In this document: piece after piece, positions 34,701 to 46,700 of the stretch
How positions within the stretch are numbered: position 1 is the first letter of the stretch
Layout: the number at the start of each line of letters is the position of its first letter
Source: Diadema setosum
Taxonomy: Eukaryota; Echinodermata; Echinoidea; Diadematoida; Diadematidae
Assembly (NCBI GenBank): GCA_033980235.1
Contig: CM067075.1
Location: 3,876,348-3,940,347 of the forward strand
Direction: 5' to 3'
Length of the DNA: 64,000 bases
Position numbers and translations under genes: made by a program
The notes under the pieces: model-generated
Databases searched by the model: none
What the model saw: only the letters and a program-made list of their open reading frames with translations
Told to the model about the DNA's origin: nothing

Positions 34701-37700
34701 ATTGCCAGCGGACCATCGCCAATTTCGAACCCTGCAGTAGTGACAGTAGCACAGTTGCTCTTCCACATTTTTTCCCCTCTTTCTATGTGTACAGTTTGTG
34801 TTGATAGAGTAAATATGATGAGTGGCACTGTGTGCAAGATAAAGTTGTTCAAACAAATTCAGTATTAATGTTTAGTAATCTGTGGATCGGGGATATCTCT
34901 TGAAGCCCATTATATATAGGCATGCACTAATTTAGAAAAATCTGTGTGATTTGATTTCCTAAAAGAACAATCCACAATTTTATCATTATTTTCATTATTT
35001 ATTTTTATTGTTATTTTTCTAATACAAACAACAGCCTCTGAAATTTGTCACACTGTGCGATGTGCATTTGATTATTTGTGGAATACAGATTTGATACATG
35101 CTCTGAAATACACTTGTACATGAACATAGCACATCTTATATTGAACTCACTCAACACAAGTTTTATTTAACTGATGGTATGCAGTGATGTGATGAGATGA
35201 CTTTCACAAGGCATGCAGCTCCCTACTCACAGTCTTGCCTTGTGTATGTTTTGTGCTTTGCACAGTAATCTAGCACCAGCTAAATACCACGTGGATGATA
35301 AAGGTCAAATCCTGTGACACTCAAATACAGGGTACCAGCACATGGAGAACCCTACTCTATATGATTGGGTGCATTTGCTGTTATACTCTATGTGTGTAGG
35401 GTATACTTCTAGAAGTACACAATGTACAGGTGTAATACAGACCTGTTTTGCCATGCTTATCAGCCGTACGGGGGCAATGTTCAACTACATAGAGCTGCCG
35501 GTACTACCCTTATATACCGGTATACCACATGTTGTGTCTTTCCCGTGTAAGATAAGACATACTACACGCCAGACATGTAGTATTATGTTCTCATCAGTGC
35601 GCACCATGTAATGTGAATCATTCAACTAATGTCACAGGTTCAAGTCTATGTACAAGTAATCCTTTAGGAATGATGTCAGCTCCGTTTTATTTTTTTTTTA
35701 ATGTTTGAATACATACTTTAAATCACACATATCATTGTCACGTCCTATGTACAATGTATGATGGAGATTGTAAAGGTATAGACATGTAGAATTGTAGAGG
35801 GTAACAAATTATTGGCAAAAAGGAAGGAAGCAGAGTTGTGTAGGTACTGTATTTTATGGACAAAAATCTATTATGAGTCGATGCCATTCATGCCTAGAAT
35901 TTGGAAAATCCCACAAAAACCCAAACAAGGAAGCATACAAATACAGTTGTAGGTGGGACTCTGGAAATGTGAGGCAGACCTCTACAATTTGTATGTAAAG
36001 CGCAGCATTTTTCAAAATCACATTGTAGAGTGTATGGGCTGTTATGTTAGAACTACAAATTACTAGTCATGAGCCATCTGAGTTGATCAATGCACTTAGT
36101 CATTCAAATGAACTAACCTGTGTTTCACGCACATATTGTTTGCTCAGATCTACACTGTAGATAAGAGATGCTATAAAATCATCAGATATTATTTATTCAG
36201 ATAAATACGAGATATATTTTCTTGAAATCACTGGTACTCCCCCTTCGTGATTATGTGATGTTTCTGTTTTAAATTGGCAATTTTTTTTTTTTTTTTATTT
36301 TGTGCAGATTTAATGAGTGTTTACCAATTCTATACAGTCTTTTGCCATTAGTAATTATAACAAATTCAGAGTTGCCAATTTAACAAGGACAGGTCAGTCA
36401 TTTTTGTGGGAAATCCCCTCAGGTCTCTTACAATGCGAATCAGGCGTCATGTACCATGCTGTGCTGTCAAAACTATTATGAAGTTCCCTTTATCTGACAT
36501 GTTTCCCAATGTGATGCTGTACATTGTGTAGTGGAGCTCTTCAAAGTGGCTTTTAATTGCAGCATTTCATTAGTGACTGCAGCAAAACACAAAACAAACT
36601 GCAGCATTGTACCTTTGCCTTCCATGTGTGTAGCAGAGGAATTTAACGGGACTGTATAGTACTGGTTGAGATGAGGATTCAGGTTTATATTATAACATTT
36701 TTGGTGAGATAATGAGAAACCTGTTTTGAAATATGAAAGAGCATACAGTAATTTTAAGAAGGATTCAACATTTATTTGATGAAAATTGGTCTTGAAATGG
36801 CTGAGATATCCAAAAAAGCGATCCTAATAAAATTGACAGGCCACGACTTTTATTACATGTAGGATCTCTTTGTTTTGCCTTGTTTTTAGTATATATGAAA
36901 GTCATTTCAAAACCGATTTTCATCAAATAAACTTTTGTTTCCTTAGAATTGTATGCTCTTTAACATTTCGTAGAGTGGTTTCTAAATATCTTGGAAAACG
37001 ATACAAGCTGAATCCTCACCTCAACCAGTACTGTACAGTCCCTTTAAATCATCAAACCTATTAAACAGTACATGCATGTTCCCTTTTAAAGAGACCAAGG
37101 AGTGTTTTATGCTGCAGTGACATTGCAGCATTTACAGAGGTTAGCTATTTGTACTATCAATGAATCAGGTTGTCTTGGTAACCTGTTTGATGGCATCACA
37201 TGCAGCAGACACTGTGTAGATAAGGTAAACCAACTACACAAGGTACATGTAGTGTTGAGTATTTAAAGGACAAGTTCACCTTCATAAACATAAGGATTGA
37301 GAGAATGTAGCAATATTAGTAGAACACATCATTGAAAGTTTGAGGAAAATTGGACAATCGATGCAAAAGTTATGAATTTTTAAATTTTTTGTGTTGGAAC
37401 CGCTGGATGAGGAGACTTATAAGGCTTGTGATGTCATATGAGTACAACAGTATAAAGAAAATGTAAAGAAAAATCAACATATTTTCACTTTTTTCACATA
37501 ATAAAAGAGCACTTGACTTGCCTCTTTCTAAAGGGAATGGGAATAATATTACCCATAACATCAGTAGCGAGTCAAGGGAATGTGTACTTTTTTCAAAAGA
37601 TGAAATTTTGTGAAATTCTCTTTATATTTTGCTTATATTGTTGTACGCATGTGACATCATACACTGCAGTAGTCTTCTCATCCAGCGGTGACTGCACGAA

Positions 37701-40700
37701 AACTTCAAAAATTCATAACTTTTGAACGGATTGCCCGATTTTCCTCAAACTTTCAATGATGTGTTCTACTAATATTGCTACACTGTACATTCTCTCAATC
37801 CTTATGTTAATGAAGGTGAACTTGTCCTTTAAGACCACAAGTCTTGAAGGCAACATGCTCAGTAGGCTTTTATAATTCTGAGGTACAGTGTACAGTGGCG
37901 GTGGTATGACCTCACTGTGAGTCACACACAAATGGTTAATAATAGGGACATCCTCTCAAATATCTGTGGTCTGACTCTCTATTGTGTCAGTTGAGGTAGT
38001 TTCATCATATTAGGTGACTGATGTGTAATTTTTACAGTACATTGTACACTCTGTGACCCTTGCGGCTAACCTCTTACATGTATTTGCAGCTTCATAGATT
38101 TAGATGGGTTACCATTGAGTCATGTTCAAGATGCCAAAAAATTGTAGCACTTTTAAACTGAGTATTTTTGTCTTAAACTTCCAAGGTGTACCCACCATTC
38201 AACAAGGTGATGACTAGACGTGACTTTTCTATGAACTCTGTTACCTTGTTTCTTTGATGATCCCTTACACTTACAGGATTCCGAATAAGGATTTACTTTA
38301 CTTGCAGTGTACCGAATTCTGAATAGTGATTGACTTTTGCAGTCCTACCCTCAATTGGTCTTATAATAATGGTTAAGTCATTGCTCAGGGTTCTGTACTT
38401 TTTCGAAAAAAGTGTAATTTTCAGCCATTCTTTTTTATTTATAGGTAGGAACAGCATGTTTTCTATGTGAAATATCTTGTATTAGAAAGAAATCAGGAAA
38501 TGCTTCTTTTCGTGTATCTCTCTTATTAGAGATCTTATGACAATTGTAGAGGTCAGCAAATGAGATTACTGTGCATTTGACCAAAATGTACATTGTAGGT
38601 CGATGTACGATTGTAGGTCAACTTTAATATGGCAGAACATACTGGAGCACTGTAAGAAAGCAGATCTACATGCATCCTTGTCAACGACTTGAATGTACAA
38701 ATGTACTGCAGTCAGATCACTCTAGTCACTGTGCACAACTTGTCAGGCTTGCAGTGAACAAAAAATTATGGTCTTCTCCAATGGTTAATGCATTTAATGT
38801 TAATTGTAATATTGCACTTTTGAAAATACAAAGGTGCACCTTTTTGTCCCATGTTGTGGGATGAATCAAATTAGTTTGACTTGGCTAAATATACCACATG
38901 TATGCAAGTACTCATTCCTGTAAATTCTGTAACTCTCGGAATCATCCTATCCTCACTTCCTATTTTCTCCCCCCCCCCCCCTTTTTGCATCTAGAAGCAT
39001 GAACTGTATAGGAAGGAAAATACCTGTGCTATGTTTCAGGACAGTGGAGTCTGAATTCTCCAGAGCTCCATTTTCTGAAATGCAGGGTAGATAATGCAAT
39101 AATCCCAATCATAGCATATTCAGCTCTTGATATAAATACATGTAGTTCCAAAGCATTTTCCATTTCATACTGTGTGTATTCACTGATGCATTGCAATCAA
39201 ATAGGCAATCACTTTGATTACCGGTACTTTGGCTGCTCTTCAGTGCAGCCTAGCAAGAAAATTGGTGCGTTGAGAAATATTAATTGGGAAACAACAAAAT
39301 CTTAGTACATTAGTAGTAATATCAGTTCGGTGGGTGTATATGAAAGGGAACGTATAGTTTTGGTTGAGACTTATCTTCAGATTTATAAAAAATTTTGGTG
39401 AGATAATGAGAAACCTCTTACGAAGTATGAAAGAGCATGTAATTCCAAGAAGAATTCAACATTTATTTGATGACAATTGGTCTTGAAATGGCTGAGATAT
39501 CAAAAACAAAAAAAAAAGAGATCCTAATGAAATTGACAAGCCACGGCTTTTATTAGGATCTCTTTGTTTTACCTCGTTTTTGGATATCTCAGTCATTTCT
39601 TTAACATTTCATAGAGTAGTGTCTAAATATCTCGCAAAACGTTAACACAAGCTGATCTACACCTCAACCAGTACTGTACAGTCCCTTTAATTTTTACACC
39701 TTTGCAGATTCTATTTGTGCTCAAGTGTCTTGTACCGGTTGCTAAGGATACCATATGATGCCAACTTTATGTTTCTTGTTTGATCTGTCTTCCACAGAAT
39801 TTAAAAGATGTCATCGCCAACCAGATTCCAGAGAAACAAAGCGAGATAAAAACTTTCCGTAAAGATCATGGGGCAAAGGTCATTGGAGAAATTCAAATTG
39901 ACATGGTGAGTACAATGTAACCTTATACTACATTTCAGGTAAATCTGATTGGGAACTAATTTGTGGCTCCTGTAGACAGGGTCCCTACTTATGATTCTGA
40001 ATGTAGGCAACTAAACTCAGTGATTCCCTGCAAAGCCATATAACGCTGTCCTGAAGTGGCTGTGAAATACACTTAACTTAGTAGACGTATTGATAGTTTT
40101 CTGTGCAATTAATGTCTCTTAAAGGGGAAATCCAGTCCAAATATAAGTTACTGTAGTCTGATAAGAAAGAGTAAAATATTACGAGTTCAACGGTATAAAT
40201 TTGATCGAAATTGGATGAAAAATAAGGAAGTTATGACATTTTGAAGTTTCACTATTTTTGGGGGAAACAGTTCTTGAACAGTCAATATGAATATGCAAAT
40301 TATGGAAAAGTGAGCATGTCATTCCCTCACAACTTGTACCATATAATTTGTACATAAAATTTTGAAATTTCCTGTTTTTTCATTCAAACGCAATTATGCC
40401 CGAGGCTCAAATCCTCACATTTCTAACTGATCACTATTCTGAATTTATTCAACCAGAAATAACGCCTTGTTTCAGACTTCAATGACAGAAACATTGAATT
40501 TTCGTCATTTTTGTTTTGTACACAATCAATGCAAAATTGTGAGGGTATGACATGGTTAGCTCACTCATTTACATATTCATACCCACTGTACAAGAACTGT
40601 TTTGGAGAAATTATCAAAACTTCAAAATTTCATAACTTCCCTATTTTTCATCCGATTTCAGTCAAATTTTTACCGTTTAAATCGTAAAATTTTACTTTTT

Positions 40701-43700
40701 TTTTTTTAAATATCAGACTAACTTATATTTGGACTGGATTTCCATTATGAGTTAATGCACTCACAACATGAAATTCGAAATACATTGACCCAGAATTCGA
40801 GAGGGCTCTGACATGTGGCTCGATGATCGCTGCCATCTTCATTACGAAGATTGATTATGTAAAGCTAGCTAATAAAATGTCAATCAACGTAGATCATGTA
40901 CATGTATATGTGAAAGTTTCTGCGTCTAGCTAGCATACAAGCTTTGTCTTTGAAGAATCTGTATGGCGTAGGCGAAACCAGCCCAGAACAATGTTGATTC
41001 AAACCAAGAGTTGAACTGAGATTTACATTATGTAGATCATTTTCAACATATCTGGTACTGACTGGATGAATCAGTTTATTTGGACGTTTGGAACATGGCA
41101 AACGCATGAGTGTGAGTCTGTGCGACAGTGCCCTCATGAATCCCTGGTCTGTGTACCTTTTATACACAGAGTAAACTCCTTCCCTGTGCCCAGTATGTCT
41201 GTTCTGCACCACAAAATGTCAATATCAATTCAAACAAGGTTGAGCATATTATTGAGAGTCCCAATAGTATCTAGCTATTCATTTTATAGTATCATTGTTG
41301 TCTACTTTTCTTGGGCAATGCAGGAGTACATGAATGGGGATGCATGACATGACAGAGATGCATTTTGGATTGTATTGGTAGTTATCCGTATGCTTGAAAT
41401 ACTGAATTAATCAAGTTTCTTTTTTGTTCATTATTTGTTTTGTTTGTTCTGTTGATGGAGTAGATGTAGTAATGAAGATATCATATAAATTAAAATCACA
41501 CAGCACTTTGACACAATGTGACAACAGTTTTTGTCCCCCATTTCCTTATCTCTTGCTAGCTCTATGGAGGCATGCGAGGTATGAAAGGCCTGGTCACAGA
41601 GACCTCTGTGCTGGACCCGGACGAAGGCATCCGTTTCCGTGGCTATAGCATCCCCCAGTGCCAGGAGCTCCTCCCCAAGGCACCTGGTGGTAAGGAGCCA
41701 CTTCCAGAGGGTCTCTTTTGGCTCCTGGTTACAGGCGAAATTCCCACAGAAGCACAGGTATATATCCATGAGAGAAAACAGAGTTTTCTCTTTCTTGTCA
41801 TGTAATCCGCAATGTGTCCACTTTAGTATACAGTGTTACAGATATAGATTCAATAAACATGAATTTTTAATCAGCAAGTAGTTGCTAACCTTCCAGTTCC
41901 AAATCAATTCAGAGACATAACTCTGTGTGTGCCACATCATCCTGAGACCACTCCAACTCATGAGGGCTTTTGGAAAACATTCAGTTTTTGGAAAGCCATG
42001 TAACGTTTTGCAATATCATTTATGCTAGATATGCAGTACAGCAAATTTACCTGGAAAATTGCAACCTTTGCTGTAATGTAAGTTTTTTTGCAAAGCTACA
42101 CTTGTATGGCTGTGATGCTTTCAATGTACATGTGCTGTGGCATGTTGCAATTTATTGATCTGTTTGTGCACAGTTATATGTTTGTGCAATATTTGAGATG
42201 TTGGCATGCAAATTTGGCACTCAAAGAGTATAAAAAAGTGCACTGTTTTTAACCAATAGCATTGTGATGGCTACATTTTTGGAATTATCAAACTTTCCAG
42301 GTTGAACTGTATGATAATTTTCAAGTGCATAGAAAAAAATTAACCATAAAAAAGTTTCAAGAATTACATGTATGCAGTCACAATCAAAGAGATACAGGAA
42401 CAAACATCTCCATGCTCTTACACTGTTTACCAAATGGTTATTACAGTCTAAGACTACCTTTCATAGGAAACACTGACTTTGGTAATAAATATGGTCACTC
42501 ACAGATTCTCACTTTTTTGGTAACATGTAGTGTTTACTACCTCTGCCAAGGAAGGAGGTTATCTTTTCATTGGCATTGGTTTGTTCGCTTATTTGTTTGT
42601 CTGTTTGCAAAATAAGTCCAAAAGTTGGGAATGGATTATTTGAATGAAACATGGAGGGAAAGTTGCTGGTGACGCAAGGAACAGTTCAAAGGAAATGCTG
42701 ACTTTGGTAATAGATATGGTCATCCACAAATTCAAAGTTATGAAACAAAATTTAACAAATTTTTAGATGCTTCAAAATAATGAAAATTAACATCCTGGAT
42801 GTCCACTACCTGTTATGTTATAGGTCAAGGCCATCTCTACAGAGTGGAACCAGAGAGCTGCTGTACCCTCCCACGTTGTCCAGATGCTGAGCAATTTCCC
42901 CAGCTCCCTGCATCCGATGTCCCAGTTCAGCGCCGCCATCTCCGCCATGAACAGCGACAGCAAGTTTGCAGAGGCCTATGCCAAGGGGGCTCACAAGACG
43001 TCATATTGGGAGGTAATCATAAGCGCACTGTCCGGTCATGTTATACTGAGTCCTTCATTGTGTGTGTGTGTGTGTGTGTGTGCATCTCATAGAGTTAGTA
43101 AGTAAACCTGCCTGAGGAAAGTCACAGTTTAGTGAGTGCATGTTGGCAGAGAATCTTGACTGTGAGAAGGCATTGTACAGAGAAAACCCTGTCACGAGAA
43201 GCTCACTTACAATGAAGTACCGCTTTTATTGACAATAATTTGATGGTCCTGAATGTCTATTTACTGTATTTACTGGTCTCTTTTTTTAGTACCTTTATAA
43301 CCAGGTACCAATTATATCAAGATAAAATCAGCAGTTCTGGCAGCCTTGTTATAACTGGGTTTCCCCAGTATGATCATTTCAAGATATTATAGTAAGCCAA
43401 GTGGTCTCCTGAGAGTGACAGAAAAAACTTTGATCGATTGGGGATGATGATATTCATACATGTAGCAGGAGGTTATGTCTTCTATCAACCTTTTTGCAAA
43501 TTTATGGGCAAGCTTTCATGCACTCCTGTGGACTTTCTTTAAGGAGCACAAAAGAGCCTTTAGACTTAACAACCCAGCCCATTTAGCTTTAGCTGATCAC
43601 GCCCTCAACACAGGGCACAACACTGAAATGAAGCCACAGTACTAGCCTTTGAAAGGAATTTTCACCCAAGAAGGGTGAAAGAGTCCATTTGGATTAAAAG

Positions 43701-46700
43701 AATTCAACCCACACTCAACAGGGATTTGGGCTACGCTTTGTCTCCGATCTTCGCTTCAATGATCAGAAGACAAACAAACAGCAAAGAGAAATGTTTTGAT
43801 CACTTGGCTTGAGTAAGTCCCCTGGAGTGAATCAAAGCTTGCTCACAAAATGCTACAGGTTTGTAGAATCCATAACCTCCTGCTATCTTCTGAGAGTCAT
43901 TTATCAGTGCATATATCTAGTTTTAAATTTGTTACACACTTTTCCTCTGCTGAGGCACAAATATGGGTCTTCTTTGTATTCGATACATTTCTGATTTCTG
44001 TTCAAAAAATGCATTCCAGAAATTCATGTTTGTGATACAGTAAGATTATAATTGCAACCTCTTACTGTTGCTTGGAAATTCACAGTCGATTTAAATCATG
44101 TAATGGTGATAGAAGGGTGAGAAATATCTGGTTAAAATCAAAGAAGTAATAATTTATACTGGTGTTGCAATGGGTGAACACCAAAATGTAGCATGTCTGG
44201 TGTCTGTACAGATCATCTCATTTACTGTAAATTTTCTTTACAAATTTTAGTTGTGTTATGCAGAAATAAGAGACAAAATTTGACAGTCTGATCGATTTGA
44301 TTGGTCTCTTGATCAATCATGAAGTAGACATGAATCATACAGAACTTTCAGACACCTTTCATATTTCTTTATGAGAATTTACTTGTGTCATTTAAAATGC
44401 ACATTCATTTGTAGCACAAATCATTTGTTAGAGATTACTATTTGAATGTCCACCAGCAACAGAAATGATTATAGATTTCCCACTACTATGGCATAATTCC
44501 TGTAAGAATTCTAAACACTGAAGAACTGAAGAGAATGTAGATTTCCTCTTTCACTGTATAAAGGTAACAGAGTGATGGTATGAGTACCAAATGCCGAAAT
44601 TATACACTTATAATGTGTTATGGATAAATGGATGTTGCATCTCTCCATCTCAGCACACCTATGAGGATGCAATGAACCTCATTGCAAAGCTCCCCACCGT
44701 GGCTGCAATCATCTACCGCAACCTCTACCGAGACTCCTCTGTCTGTCCCATTGACATGAACCTCGACTGGTCGGGCAACTTTGCCCAGATGCTCGGCTAC
44801 GACGACCCCATGTTCTCAGAGCTGATGAGACTGTACCTCACAATTCACAGGTGAATTCAACTTGGCAGAGTTCTGTTCAAATTCAGTTGATCTGTTGAGT
44901 AGTTTTGTTGGCCTTGCTGGTAGAGTAATCAAGAACAGGGTTCCCAGCCCATCAGGAAAATCAGGGAAAATCATTATACTTTTTTCCAGTCAAAGAAAAG
45001 TCAAGGAATTTGATAAAAATGCCTCAAATCAGGGAAAGTCTGGGAATTTTGATTGGCCCCAAAATCGAAAGTAGTCAGTAACTCTTTGTTATATTTTCTT
45101 GCATATCAAAACAACGTCCATTGGATGAAACTGGATGAAAATTGGATGTGAAACTGGAAATTAGTTGAAATAGTTATGGAAATTTGATACTTCATCAGGG
45201 AAAAATCAGGGAATTGTGTTTTCTTCAAATGCTGGGAATCCTGAAGAAGATACCCAGAGGTATAGATGTATCTGATTTCTACTAAGTTAAGTGATGTGAA
45301 TTAATTGTTTCACTTCCCTACGTCTTGACTACTACTGTATCATTCAATGAGTCTTACTAAAACATTCAATACATTGGTCTATTAATTCCAGTGATTTTGA
45401 TATTTGTTTGACACATCTTTTCTTCACGCATCTGCTGATTAATATTAAATTGATGCTAATTAATATAAAACCCATGCTTGTCTACACATATCTGCTAATT
45501 GATAGTAAAACCTGTACTTGCCTCACATTTAAAACTGGCAGTGATCACGAAGGAGGCAACGTCAGCGCACACACTGTCCACTTGGTAGGCAGCGCCCTCT
45601 CTGACCCGTACCTCTCGTTTGCGGCTGGCATGAACGGTCTCGCTGGACCTCTCCATGGACTCGCCAACCAGGTAAACACTACGACCCGAATTCACGAAGG
45701 TGGTACAAATGAAACAATGGTTTAAACCATGGACAAACCATGGAGCGTCAAGTGTCACACGGAATATTTCATTACAAAATTGTTCATTTCATCAACAAAA
45801 TGACTGTTTTGTTAATGAAGTTATCGTTTCGTGGACGAAATGTTCATTTAGTTACAAAATGTTGTTATTTTGTTACAAAATAATCATTTCATCGACGAAA
45901 TGACTGATTTCATAACGAAATATTCCATGCAACACTTGGCGCTCCATGGTTTTTGTCCATGGTTTCATTTGTACCACCTTCGTGAATTCGGGCCAAGGAG
46001 CCTGAAGACTTTAGACTCGTGGCTTAGAATGCTAGCCATCTGACCACTCATTGCCTACAGAGAAAAGATTTCCAGAAGAAATTGATGAAGTGGTGAAAGT
46101 GAACAATTTACTTCCATCATCACTATTGACTACATATTGTGAGGATATCATTTGTACTACACAGTCAGAGTACCATGCCAGAGATTCCAACTGTTACTTT
46201 TTTGTCGTGTTCTGTTCTGTATTTGCAAAAAAAAATACTGCATTCTAATTTTAAAAAAATGTTTTTTATAATAATATATTGCTGCACATGACTATTACGG
46301 GAAAGATAGAAATATATTAATTTTGGTTTTTTTTTCCACCAAAATGCTCCTTGCCAACGCTCAGAATGTGGCATTGCTGTTTTTAAGGTTGGCATCCCTG
46401 CCATTGTATGCTGGCCTGCTTCTATTTTTATTGTTCATTCAGCTTTCATTCACAAATATCAATATTACATTATTCAAAATCAGAGCATTACAATGGAGAG
46501 TTATATCGGTGCACCAGGTTGGGCAGCCGGGGTCTAGAAAGAGCCAACTAAATGACTTCTATGGCAATTCTGATGTATTTGATCGTTCAAAGTTCCTACA
46601 TTGTTGTGAAGAATTATTGAGTAATGCAGTGGATAGCATTATAAATGTATGATCTACACATTGACCAGAGTGATGAGAGTGAACGTCTATGCTGTGATTC

